Source of the DNA: Thiomonas arsenitoxydans
Lineage (GTDB): Bacteria > Pseudomonadota > Gammaproteobacteria > Burkholderiales > Burkholderiaceae_C
Direction: 5' to 3'
Assembly: GCF_000253115.1 (NCBI RefSeq)
Contig: NC_014145.1
Span: 434,001 to 498,000, forward strand
DNA: 64,000 nt
Shown here piece by piece: positions 9,213 to 17,897 of the stretch. The notes beneath the pieces were generated by a model. It did not search any database, was not told the origin of the DNA, and worked only from the letters and a program-made list of their open reading frames with translations. The number at the start of each line of letters is the position of its first letter. The stretch's first letter is position 1. A program made the position numbers and the translations under genes.

Positions 9213-12200
9213 TCAGGGGTTGATGAGTTCTGCCCAGGAAACCCGCCCGGGGTTGGAAACCTGCGGATTGACCTGGGTATTGAAAATGGTGCCGTTTTGA
9301 TTGGCCAGAAGCGTCGTACTGATGAAATTGCTCAAGCCGGTGAGCCCCGTAAGCCCGATGCCTGCAATTGGGATGAGGGTTTGGTCGCTCATGGTGACTT
9401 TGTCTGAGTCGTTGAAACGGCGATCTCCGTTGCGGTCGAAAAAGATGTCGGTCGGGTTCGTGCCCGTGAACGGATTGACTGCCATGATCCAGCCGCGGCC
9501 TGATGGGGCGCACACATCAGCGTTGTCTGGAATGAGCGTGCTGCCAACGAGCAGGTTCTGATATGCCTGGTTCGCAACGATCATGCGCTCACCTTGGGCG
9601 GTATTAGAGGGAGGCAAGAGGTTCATGTACCAGCCTTTTTTGGTGGCCATGTCACCAGCAGTTCCCACGCTGACAGTGCGTGCGGGCAAAGTTGCGGCGA
9701 CTGGCGGAGTGGCGGTCGGATCGGCCGCTGTGCCAGCGATTTCTGCGGTGATGCTGCGCTGGATAAGATCGTTTTTGACAATCGGAAAACTGGTCTGCGA
9801 CACATTCAGCCCATACCAGCTCTGTACATCCTTATTCGCGAGGTCGTCCTGGCCCAAATAGCGCCCGGTGCCAAAAAACAGCCAGAGATTTCTGGTGTCT
9901 GGGTCTTTGGCGGCAAACATGGGCGCGGTAATGGGTTGGGCCTTGTTGCTGGCGTCTTTTGCGGTGAACAGCAGGGTGCCCGCGCTGGTTGCGCTGGCAA
10001 GATCGAATGACCAGACATTACCTTGCAGATCGCCGGCATAAGCCTTTGTACTGATGCCATTGGCAAGGTTGTCGATCCAGACCGCAGGCGTGGAGAGCCC
10101 GTTGTCTGTTGCGGTGTTTGTTGCATGACGGGAGACGGTGCCGTCGTTCAGGCTGATCTGCAACAGTTCGGCAGTGCCGCTGTCACTGTTCATGCCGTTG
10201 CCCACCAGAACTGACCATTGACCGTTCGCCGTCTGGGCGATGATGGGTTTGCCGATGATCTGCCCGAGATACCCAGCGGAAACTTCCCAGAGAAATTTCA
10301 CAGATGCGGGGTCGGTGATGTCCAGGGCGTAGATGGTGCGCGTCGTGCCGCGGCCTGTTGTGCCGACCAGTACCGTGCGCCATGCTGCGGGCGAGCCGGC
10401 ATAGACGTCCGCCACGGTGATCTCACCGTCGTTGAAATATTGATGGGGGTTTAGCCCAGAGCCATAACTCTTTTGAGCCAGCACACTGGGGTTGGTGGAG
10501 GCCGCGAGCACCGCGCCGGGCATGAAGGCGAAGGTTTCCACACCGGTGTTGGCATTGAAGCCATGCAGCATGCCGTCGTTGGCCGAGACATAAATAGTGG
10601 GCGTGCGCGTTGCCTGGGTTGCGGCGAAGGTTTTGAAACTGGCGGAGCCGGTGAACTTAGCGTTGGCATAGGGGCCCGCTTCGGGCTTGCCCACATAGAT
10701 CGGCTGCGAGTTGATGATGTCGCCCAGCGCCGTGGTGCGGTTGCGATAGGCGCCGCCGTTGCGAATTTCGTTCGAGGCGTCGCCACGGATGTAATTCACC
10801 AGGTCGGTAGTCCAGCCGTACTTGCCGTTGACATTGGTGCTGTTGAATTCCACATAACTGCCGCCGACCGCCGTGTAGACGGTACGGGCGCCCGCTGCGG
10901 GCAGTTGGAGAGCCGCGTCCCAAGCCTCAGTGGTTGCGGCGCCGGTGGTTGCATCGATGTTGAAGGCTTTGAGCGAACCACTCCAGACACCCTCTTTGTA
11001 GCTCGCCTGGTAGACACGGCTGCCGCTGTTGAGCTGCGTGGAGTTGGTGGAAAGCGAAGCCGTGCTGCCGACGTTTTCGCTGGCAATCGCCGAGAAGGCC
11101 GCCTCGAGAGAGTCCTTCATGGTTTTGGCGTCGCCACCCGTGAAGAAATTGTCTGGGCGATAGTCGCCTGTGCTCAGCTTCTGGCCGTTGGTCCACCACG
11201 AAGAGTCTGGAAGCGCCGTTGTGTTGGCATAGGGGTCGTAGTTGGCCGGTACAGAGAAGCCACCGTACTTGGCCGCAAGCCAGTATTGGTTCTTGGCCTT
11301 GCCTTCCAGAACCTGGTTTTCCATCACATCGACCCAGTAGGTTGAGACGGTCTGCTTGCCGCTCAGGTCTGGCCGCAGATCGACGGTATGGGCGTCGTAG
11401 GCTAGGCCGGCGATATAGGCGGAGTTAGAGCGGCCGCTGAAACCGGTACTGTCGTCAGCTGTCATGCCTTTGATGGTGATGCCTTCCAGCGCTGCCACTT
11501 TTTGTGTAGCTGTGACGACATTAACTGTCGTGTCGGCGCTGACTTCGCTAGGTACCGCGGGTTCGTCATTGCGATTTCCGTTGCCCGGCAGGTTTTTGTC
11601 ACGGTGGGTGTTCACGTCGCCGATGCCCAGAATGAAGCTACGCTGGCAAGAGTATTTCCAGGGGTCGGTCCAGGTGCGGACGACGGGGAAGCCGTCGGTC
11701 ATCTTGTAAGCCGTGCCATCCGGATAGTTGCTGATGCTGTTGTACGACTCGACCGGGCCTTGATGTTTCAGGTAGCGCAGCGCGGCGTAATACATCTCGC
11801 TTACCGGGTCGTAGCTCTTGTCACTGGCCGTGGTCATCTGACCGAATTTGTTGATGTAATTGATGACTCCACTGTCTTGGATGGCCGGGACTGCAGAATA
11901 TGCGCTGGTTGTGTCGGATGCGGCAGTGGGTTGCGGGTTACGGATGAAGGTGCCGTCGGTGGCACTCCATTCGGCCTGAGCGTTAGTGGTAGGCGTGGCT
12001 CCGGGTTCATAGGTATACGGGCCGACAAAGCCTTGCTGCGCTCGAAGCGCCGCGCTGTCCTGCAGCACCTTGGAAATATTGAGATAGCCGAAGACGCTGT
12101 AAGTGAATACGGAGGCGTATTTCTGGATCAGCCCTTCGGGCTTGGCATTGCTGCCATAAGCGACGCAGTTGTCTTCAAGCATGCCGCTTTTGCAGACCTG

Positions 12201-12983
12201 CACGTCGATGTTGACGGAATAGACCCAGCCAGACTTCACACCCTCAGACGGATCGAATTCGACTGCGCCTTTGCTCTGCGCGACGGCCGGATTATCGAGC
12301 AGATAGCGCAAGCTGCGGGATGTGCCGTCTTTGTCGTCGGCGCTAGTGCTATTAGCCGAGATGAAGTACATCCGGTTTCCCAGGCCACTGAGTTTTGTCG
12401 AAAAGTAGCTAAAGCTGGAAGGAGTGTTGTTCGCTACCGTGGACGCACCCGAGATGTTGAGAGCGCCCGTCGGGGTTTGACCGGTATGCCGCGCCTTTTC
12501 CAGAATGGTGAGATTGGCTGTGTCCACCACCCGGTTGCCACCGGTCAGCGTTGAACGAAAGACATCGATGGTTTGGGTGGCGGCCCAGTTCAGGTAATTG
12601 CCGCTCCATGCTTTGGAGCATGTGCGACTGGTCGTGACGCTGGCTGGCGCAAAGTAGTTGTTGGTGCTGCCGTTAACGCCCGCGAAGGCTGGCACCGATG
12701 CATCTGCGATGGTGTAGCCGTAGCACTTGTTGGGGTCAAAGTAGCCGTAATAGGTTTTGGTCGTATCGAAAGCACCGACGTTGGCCATGCTCATGACCGT
12801 AGGCCATTCCACCGAGGGCGTGAGCACGAGATTGCCGGGGACGTTATTGCTCAGCGTCAACGGTTGCTGGGCTATCGATACCGCAGCCTGTGCGATGGGC
12901 GCGGTCAACAAGCCCCAGGTAACGCCAAGCAGGACGAATTTCTTCCAAAGTGGGGGACGATGGGGCATTGCTTGCGGGCTCAT
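9213..12983 (-). CDS. pilY1: Type IV pilus tip adhesin PilY1
   Basis: 1256 residues with an N-terminal signal peptide ending at AQA near residue 33. The C-terminal half (about 680-1250) is the PilY1 beta-propeller domain, with repeated blades such as YVSANDGMLHGFNANTGVE and VGTTGRGTTRTIYALDI. A calcium-binding loop of EF-hand type, DRNGDRRFNDSD, lies at 1183-1194. In Pseudomonas such a site controls pilus extension and retraction. The N-terminal half is variable and lacks an obvious von Willebrand A domain. An AAGGGA ribosome site precedes the ATG at 12983. It sits between pilX and pilE, the standard place. Confidence 0.92.
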   Translation of the reverse strand: MSPQAMPHRPPLWKKFVLLGVTWGLLTAPIAQAAVSIAQQPLTLSNNVPGNLVLTPSVEWPTVMSMANVGAFDTTKTYYGYFDPNKCYGYTIADASVPAFAGVNGSTNNYFAPASVTTSRTCSKAWSGNYLNWAATQTIDVFRSTLTGGNRVVDTANLTILEKARHTGQTPTGALNISGASTVANNTPSSFSYFSTKLSGLGNRMYFISANSTSADDKDGTSRSLRYLLDNPAVAQSKGAVEFDPSEGVKSGWVYSVNIDVQVCKSGMLEDNCVAYGSNAKPEGLIQKYASVFTYSVFGYLNISKVLQDSAALRAQQGFVGPYTYEPGATPTTNAQAEWSATDGTFIRNPQPTAASDTTSAYSAVPAIQDSGVINYINKFGQMTTASDKSYDPVSEMYYAALRYLKHQGPVESYNSISNYPDGTAYKMTDGFPVVRTWTDPWKYSCQRSFILGIGDVNTHRDKNLPGNGNRNDEPAVPSEVSADTTVNVVTATQKVAALEGITIKGMTADDSTGFSGRSNSAYIAGLAYDAHTVDLRPDLSGKQTVSTYWVDVMENQVLEGKAKNQYWLAAKYGGFSVPANYDPYANTTALPDSSWWTNGQKLSTGDYRPDNFFTGGDAKTMKDSLEAAFSAIASENVGSTASLSTNSTQLNSGSRVYQASYKEGVWSGSLKAFNIDATTGAATTEAWDAALQLPAAGARTVYTAVGGSYVEFNSTNVNGKYGWTTDLVNYIRGDASNEIRNGGAYRNRTTALGDIINSQPIYVGKPEAGPYANAKFTGSASFKTFAATQATRTPTIYVSANDGMLHGFNANTGVETFAFMPGAVLAASTNPSVLAQKSYGSGLNPHQYFNDGEITVADVYAGSPAAWRTVLVGTTGRGTTRTIYALDITDPASVKFLWEVSAGYLGQIIGKPIIAQTANGQWSVLVGNGMNSDSGTAELLQISLNDGTVSRHATNTATDNGLSTPAVWIDNLANGISTKAYAGDLQGNVWSFDLASATSAGTLLFTAKDASNKAQPITAPMFAAKDPDTRNLWLFFGTGRYLGQDDLANKDVQSWYGLNVSQTSFPIVKNDLIQRSITAEIAGTAADPTATPPVAATLPARTVSVGTAGDMATKKGWYMNLLPPSNTAQGERMIVANQAYQNLLVGSTLIPDNADVCAPSGRGWIMAVNPFTGTNPTDIFFDRNGDRRFNDSDKVTMSDQTLIPIAGIGLTGLTGLSNFISTTLLANQNGTIFNTQVNPQVSNPGRVSWAELINP

Positions 12984-13035
12984 GGTGGGTCCCTTGGGGA
13001 ATAGATTTATGAAATTGCTTGGCGATCAACTGGCG

Positions 13036-13623
13036 TTATTTGCGTACCCAGGCTTGCAGGGTGACGGTGGCCCGATCGGGCAACGTGCTTGGGTCGGCGC
13101 TGCGCGCGGTGATGCGGTAGAAATGCGCCGTTGGGACAACCGGGGCAGCCCCGTACTGCGCGCTGTTGGCCGTTTGCTGGGGGCCAAGGGCTGTGCGGCG
13201 GTCATTCCAGAGGCCCATGTCTTCGATCACATACTGCGGCTGTCCCGCTGCATTGCTGCCCGCGGTGTACTGATTAGCGCCCGTGCCGGTCGGTACTGTC
13301 TGCCAAGCGTTGGCGATGGTTGCCTGTGCGGAGGGGTTGTTGTCGCACTGGGTGGCGGCGACGGTGCAGTCGCGCCAGATCACTGCGGTATTCGCTTGCA
13401 GCAATCCTTGCGCAACGCGCAGCCCGGCTTCACTGTTCTGCAGCGCGATTTGGCGGTCCTGCAGATTGCTGGACATCTTTTCCTGCAGGGTGGTGCTGCG
13501 GATGGCCGCCAGACCGATGACCATGACGATGAGCAGCAAAATCAGCGAGACGATGAGCGCCACGCCACGCTGGCGCTGCACGGCGCCTGCTTCAAATGAA
13601 TGGGTCGAATAGATCGATTGCAT
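13036..13623 (-). CDS. pilX: Type IV pilus assembly protein PilX
   Basis: 195 residues. The N-terminus has QRGVALIVSLILLLIVMVIGLAAIRST, the PilX_N hydrophobic helix that follows a Gly cleavage site. EKMSSNLQDRQIALQNSEAGLR is also characteristic of PilX. It is a minor pilin of the assembly-priming complex. The stop of pilW lies 3 bases upstream of its start, so translation is nearly continuous. Confidence 0.88.
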   Translation of the reverse strand: MQSIYSTHSFEAGAVQRQRGVALIVSLILLLIVMVIGLAAIRSTTLQEKMSSNLQDRQIALQNSEAGLRVAQGLLQANTAVIWRDCTVAATQCDNNPSAQATIANAWQTVPTGTGANQYTAGSNAAGQPQYVIEDMGLWNDRRTALGPQQTANSAQYGAAPVVPTAHFYRITARSADPSTLPDRATVTLQAWVRK

Positions 13624-13626
13624 GGC

Positions 13627-14676
13627 TTAACTCAAACGGTTACGCAGCGCGATGACGGTCGTCACGGTGCGGTTGAGGGATTTGGCGTTGCTATCCGTCA
13701 CCGTTTGTTTGGTGGTGCTGGCCAGAGTCAGGGTGACCTGCATCGCATCAACTTCATTCCAGTCGGTCACAGAGTTGGCATCGATGTAATCTGCGGGAGG
13801 ATTTACACCAGGCTGGTGATAGAGGATTTGCATGTCTGTGACATTGCGCACGATTTCCTGCGCAGTCGCTGCCAGGCTGCCGCCGCTATTGCTTAGCGTC
13901 ATGCGGTAGAGCGACTGCCCGCCCGTCGGGTTGGTGCCTATGTACCAGTCTGCCGCATTGAGGCGCGAGACCTGGGCATTCGTGCGGAAGGTGTAGGGGT
14001 CTGTGGTGCACGCGGTGGCGGGCGGAACTGGAGCGGCTGTTGGCAAGCCGAGGTCGGCGGTGCAGTTTCCAGGGTTGGCGCCTGTGGCGGCCCAAGTCAG
14101 CGTTGCGGTGCCTTCGCCGCCGCCCAACTGAACCAGTGCCGCGTGATCCGGGTCGCAGATCAGCAGCGCGTCGCCGTTCTTCCAATCGGTTGCTGCCGAC
14201 CACAGGGTGATGCTGTTTGCTGTCGCAGTTTTAATGCTCAAGCCGCCGTTTTCGCTGCCGATAAATTGCACCGAATCGGTAGCGGCGAGCCTGTTGCCTG
14301 TTGCTGCGCCAGTGGTGACGGCCGGATCAGCAGAATTAGCTTCGTAGCCGCGGACCGCATTGCCCCAGTTTGCCCACCAGTCTGTACCGCTGTTTTTCAG
14401 CACGTTGGCAATAAAGGTGCCGTTGCCGCAGCCGGTCAACAATGCCTGGCGAGCATCGCGTGTCAGCAATTCAAAGGCGATGCGTGAGCCATCCTGCACT
14501 TCACCGATCGCCATATTGGTCTTGAAGGAGCTGCGACTGGCCAGAAAGACGCTGACCGCCACACCGGTCACGACCAGACCAAGCAACATGGCCACCATGA
14601 GTTCGACGAGGGTCATGCCGCGCTGGCGGCGCGGTAACGCACCCTGTGCTTTGATGTGGGTAGAGATTGGGTTCAT
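13627..14676 (-). CDS. pilW: Type IV pilus assembly protein PilW
   Basis: About 349 residues. RRQRGMTLVELMVAMLLGLVVTGVAVSVF is a class III pilin leader and helix with Glu5, followed by the PilW-type globular domain. The start ATG at 14676 overlaps the pilV stop as ATGA, so translation is coupled to pilV. Upstream in-frame codons exist but lie inside pilV. PilW is a minor pilin that helps incorporate PilY1 into the pilus tip complex. Confidence 0.9.
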   Translation of the reverse strand: MNPISTHIKAQGALPRRQRGMTLVELMVAMLLGLVVTGVAVSVFLASRSSFKTNMAIGEVQDGSRIAFELLTRDARQALLTGCGNGTFIANVLKNSGTDWWANWGNAVRGYEANSADPAVTTGAATGNRLAATDSVQFIGSENGGLSIKTATANSITLWSAATDWKNGDALLICDPDHAALVQLGGGEGTATLTWAATGANPGNCTADLGLPTAAPVPPATACTTDPYTFRTNAQVSRLNAADWYIGTNPTGGQSLYRMTLSNSGGSLAATAQEIVRNVTDMQILYHQPGVNPPADYIDANSVTDWNEVDAMQVTLTLASTTKQTVTDSNAKSLNRTVTTVIALRNRLS

Positions 14677-15200
14677 AGCATGGCCTTGGTGACGAAGGTC
14701 TGTGTACTTGAACCGGCAGTGGCGCGACTGTCGTCGAAAGTAACGGTCACGGTGCAATCGCCGTTGCTGGTGCAGTCAATTTTTCCGGTGGCGCCATTTC
14801 CCAGGGCGGCTAGTCCGCCTGGTGGCGTGCCGCCAGAGCCCAAACACCATGCTTCAACATCGCGGTCGGGCCTGCCCGTCAGATTTGTGGATAGCGAACA
14901 GCTTGGCGTGCTATCTGTCAACTTGAAGGTGGCGGTCGTGTTGTAGTCGCCGTTGAGTGCGGCGGTTCGATTGGCGCGCAACGAATCGAGAATGGCGTAG
15001 GTGATCACGGAGGTTTGGGTGTGCGCCATGGCGCTGTTGTTGTTGGTCATCGACCGCACCAGCAATGTGGACATGCCGAGGAAACCAATGGACAGCACCA
15101 GTACTGCGATCAGGATTTCCAGCAAACCGGCGCCGACCTGAGACTGATGGCCTTTTTCAAAAGGCGCCGATTTACTGTTGGCAAGGGTTGGGTTGCGCAT
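14673..15200 (-). CDS. pilV: Type IV pilus modification/assembly protein PilV
   Basis: 175 residues. The leader ends at Gly before AGLLEILIAVLVLSIGFLGM, with Glu at +5, and is followed by the PilV domain and several cysteines. Its start overlaps the end of the fimT-like gene by about 29 bases, and it ends in an ATGA overlap with pilW. It is a minor pilin of the same initiation complex. Confidence 0.88.
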   Translation of the reverse strand: MRNPTLANSKSAPFEKGHQSQVGAGLLEILIAVLVLSIGFLGMSTLLVRSMTNNNSAMAHTQTSVITYAILDSLRANRTAALNGDYNTTATFKLTDSTPSCSLSTNLTGRPDRDVEAWCLGSGGTPPGGLAALGNGATGKIDCTSNGDCTVTVTFDDSRATAGSSTQTFVTKAML

Positions 15201-15675
15201 TGGGACAATTTCCAGTTCCGTTCACCGTGCAGGTCACGGCAGTGATGCCGGTAATCAAATAGACGCAGCGGTGTTGATTACTCGGTAGATTGCTGGCGTA
15301 GAGATCCATCACCAAGCCTGAGAATCCGGCGTTTGCCGTCGACTGTCTCAGGAATCCGGCTGGCGAAGCGATCAACGCCTTTCCGCTGACTTTTTGAACG
15401 CCCGCTGGCAGCGCTGGGGCGGCGGCGAGCGTTGTTCCGGCGGCGTCGGTGTTTTTGATCTGCGCGCTGTTGGTGAAACTGACATCCTGATTGCGTTTGA
15501 CGGCTTCGGATTTGGCTAAATTCAGTGCATACACCACGGCGTTGGCGCTGGTGCTCAGTTTGTTGCTGAGCATCAGATTCTGAAAGTTGGGGACGGCAAC
15601 CGCCAAAAGAACTGCTGCGACCGTGATGGTGACGAGCAATTCGATCAACGTGAAGCCAGAAATTCTGTGGTTCAC
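15172..15675 (-). CDS. fimT: GspH/FimT-family minor pilin, first gene of the pilus operon
   Basis: About 167 residues from a GTG at 15675, which gives the short leader NHRISG before FTLIELLVTITVAAVLLAVAVPNF. This is the standard pilin cleavage site with Glu5. A weak GGAAA lies about 6 bases upstream of the GTG. An in-frame ATG at 15801 would add 42 residues without any match to the family, so the GTG is preferred. The body matches FimT/GspH. It opens the operon fimT-pilV-pilW-pilX-pilY1-pilE, and its promoter should lie between 15,680 and 15,830. Confidence 0.8.
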   Translation of the reverse strand: MNHRISGFTLIELLVTITVAAVLLAVAVPNFQNLMLSNKLSTSANAVVYALNLAKSEAVKRNQDVSFTNSAQIKNTDAAGTTLAAAPALPAGVQKVSGKALIASPAGFLRQSTANAGFSGLVMDLYASNLPSNQHRCVYLITGITAVTCTVNGTGNCPNAQPNPCQQ

Positions 15676-15838
15676 AGTGGTTTCCAAATTGAAACAATGT
15701 GACCAAAGTTTTCCATGCCTCGCAGGCTCGTGCGCAGACTTTCCGACGAACGGTCGTTTATGGCCGACGAACGGTATTTTTTGTATCAATCTGTGCAACA
15801 ACCCCCCAGCCTGTGCGCTGGAGGGGGGTGAAAAGACG

Positions 15839-16702
15839 TCAGTCGCAGCGCTGGCTGCTGACTTCGATTCCTTGGCCCTGGGCGCTGAGCCAGAGGGCCT
15901 GCGCGCGGGGCGGGGTGCTGTGGGGGGTGTCGCAGTCCCAGTCGGAGAGGACTTGCCGGAGCTCTCCGCCTTGCCAGTGGTTGCGCGGGCGGTGGGTGTG
16001 GCCGTGGATCATCCAGGTGCAGGCGGCGCGGGTCAGCCAGCGGTGGGCCTCGGCGGGATCGGCGTCGGCCCAGTTTTCGGGGCGGGCTTGCGCGGCGTGG
16101 CTGGCGGCGCGCATGGCGCGGGCCTGCAGCACGCGGGCAGCGAGCGGCTGGGCCAGCACTTGCCGCTGCCACTCGGCGTTGCGCACGGTGGCGCGAAATT
16201 GTTGGTAGGCGGTGTCGGCGGTGCAGAGCTGGTCGCCGTGGGTGAGGAGGATGCGCTCGGCCTGAAACGTGAGCACGACGGGGTCGGGCAGGATTTGCGC
16301 GCCGGTGGCTTGCTGGAACCGCTGGCCAAGCAGAAAGTCGCGGTTGCCGTGCTGCACGAACAGGGCGCGGCCCGAGTCGGTGTAGGCGCGCAGCGCGCCC
16401 GCGATGTCGTGGGCGCAGGCGGCGTCTTCAGGTGCGACGGCCAGCGCGGCGGGGTCGAGCAGATCGTCGCCGATCCAGGCCTCGAACAAGTCGCCCAGGA
16501 TGAACAGGGCGTCGGCCGCGCGGGCGGCGTCGGCTAGCCAGGCGATGAAAGTTTGCGTGGTGCGCGGGGCCTGCGCACCTAGATGAAGATCGGAGACGAG
16601 GGCGATGCGCCGCCAGGCGGGCAGGGCAATCAGGCTGGGGAACGCGGGCTCGGGGTGGGGGGCGTGCGCGGCGTCCTCTGCGGACAAGGTGTTAGCCGAC
16701 AC
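15839..16702 (-). CDS. lpxH: UDP-2,3-diacylglucosamine diphosphatase LpxH
   Basis: 287 residues of the calcineurin-type metallophosphoesterase fold. The metal ligands appear in order as DLHLG, GDLFEAWIG, GNRDFL, HGD and a C-terminal HGHTHRP. It hydrolyses UDP-2,3-diacylglucosamine to lipid X in lipid A synthesis, at the cytoplasmic side of the inner membrane. The two cyclophilin genes lie upstream on the same strand. A short imperfect GC hairpin after the stop (about 15,800-15,828) could terminate it but lacks a clear T run. Confidence 0.93.
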   Translation of the reverse strand: MSANTLSAEDAAHAPHPEPAFPSLIALPAWRRIALVSDLHLGAQAPRTTQTFIAWLADAARAADALFILGDLFEAWIGDDLLDPAALAVAPEDAACAHDIAGALRAYTDSGRALFVQHGNRDFLLGQRFQQATGAQILPDPVVLTFQAERILLTHGDQLCTADTAYQQFRATVRNAEWQRQVLAQPLAARVLQARAMRAASHAAQARPENWADADPAEAHRWLTRAACTWMIHGHTHRPRNHWQGGELRQVLSDWDCDTPHSTPPRAQALWLSAQGQGIEVSSQRCD

Positions 16703-16738
16703 GCGAACTGCCGCCCCGATCTTGGGGTGATGCCGTTG

Positions 16739-17230
16739 TCAAACTTCGACGGCTTTGAGGATGACCACGTCTTCTTGCGGCACGTCGTCGTGAAAGCCCT
16801 TGCGGCCGGTTTTCACGCTCTTGATCTTGTCCACCACGTCTTGTCCTTCGACCACTTTGCCGAACACGGCGTAGCCCCAGCCTTGCGCCGTGGGGGCGGT
16901 GTGGTTGAGGAAGGCGTTGTCGGCGACGTTGATGAAAAACTGCGCGGTGGCCGAATGCGGATCGGAGGTGCGGGCCATGGCGAGGGTGTAGCGGTCGTTT
17001 TTGAGGCCGTTGTTGGCTTCGTTCTGAATCGGGGCGAGGGTGGGCTTTTGCTTCATGCCGGGCTCGAAGCCGCCGCCCTGGATCATGAAACCGTCGATCA
17101 CGCGGTGAAAAACGGTGCCGTCGAAGTGGCCCGAGCGCACATAGGCGAGGAAGTTTTCGCTCGACTTGGGGGCGTGCTCGGTATCGAGTTCGATGCGGAT
17201 GTTGCCGTGGTTGGTTTGGAGTTCGACCAT
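16739..17230 (-). CDS. ppiB: Cytoplasmic peptidyl-prolyl cis-trans isomerase (cyclophilin)
   Basis: 163 residues of cyclophilin with no signal peptide. [19 protein letters not shown] carries the catalytic arginine, and [18 protein letters not shown] and [18 protein letters not shown] are standard. It speeds proline isomerisation in cytoplasmic proteins. It follows a secreted paralogue by 22 bases, and the pair is probably one transcript. Confidence 0.93.
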   Translation of the reverse strand: MVELQTNHGNIRIELDTEHAPKSSENFLAYVRSGHFDGTVFHRVIDGFMIQGGGFEPGMKQKPTLAPIQNEANNGLKNDRYTLAMARTSDPHSATAQFFINVADNAFLNHTAPTAQGWGYAVFGKVVEGQDVVDKIKSVKTGRKGFHDDVPQEDVVILKAVEV

Positions 17231-17252
17231 GATGGGCTTTCTGTTTTCAGCT

Positions 17253-17897
17253 TTAGTTGAGGAGTTTGGCGTCTTCGATGACGATGGGCTTGACGGGAAC
17301 GTCCTGGAACATGCCTTCGTTCTTGGTCGGCACGGCCACGATCTTTTCGATCACGTTCATGCCTGAAATGACCTTGCCGAACACGGCGTAGCCGTAGCCG
17401 TCGGGCTTGGGATAGTCGAGGCTGGGGTTGTCGACCACGTTGACGAAGAACTGCGAGGTGGCCGAGTTGGGGTCGGAGGTGCGCGCCATGGCGATGGTGC
17501 CCTTGAGGTTGCGCAGGCCGTTCTGACTCTCCAGCGGAATGGGCGCGCGGGTAGGTTTTTTCTGCATGTCGGCGGTGAAGCCACCGCCTTGCACCATGAA
17601 GCCGGGAATCACGCGGTGAAAAATGGTGCCTTTGTAGAAGCCGCTTTTCACATAGTCGAGAAAATTGGCCACGGTTTTAGGCGCCCGGGCCGGGTCGAGC
17701 TGCACCACGAAATTGCCCATGGTGGTGACGAATTCCACCTTGGGTTGCGCGGCGGGGGCTTTGGCAGCGTGTGCTGGGGGCAGGGCCGCTGCGGACACCA
17801 AGCTCAGCGCGGCGAGTATGGGGGCGATGTGCTGCCGCATGATGCGTCGCCAATTGGGGAGTGATGAGTGGGACGGGGTGGTCAGGCTGGAATTCAT
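17253..17897 (-). CDS. ppiA: Periplasmic peptidyl-prolyl cis-trans isomerase (cyclophilin)
   Basis: 214 residues. A signal peptide ([19 protein letters not shown], cut near AHA) precedes a cyclophilin domain with [19 protein letters not shown] and [13 protein letters not shown]. The ATG at 17897 overlaps the stop of the L,D-transpeptidase as TAATG and has an AGGAA ribosome site. An internal ATG at 17840 would give a shorter, equally good signal. It folds periplasmic proteins. Confidence 0.9.
   Translation of the reverse strand: MNSSLTTPSHSSLPNWRRIMRQHIAPILAALSLVSAAALPPAHAAKAPAAQPKVEFVTTMGNFVVQLDPARAPKTVANFLDYVKSGFYKGTIFHRVIPGFMVQGGGFTADMQKKPTRAPIPLESQNGLRNLKGTIAMARTSDPNSATSQFFVNVVDNPSLDYPKPDGYGYAVFGKVISGMNVIEKIVAVPTKNEGMFQDVPVKPIVIEDAKLLN

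Noticed and set aside
11502..12554. 350-codon plus-strand frame within pilY1
   Set aside because: It is antisense to a clearly coding pilY1 region and has no recognisable domain.
15800..15828. Terminator behind lpxH
   Set aside because: The stem is bulged and there is no run of T's; too weak to list as a feature.
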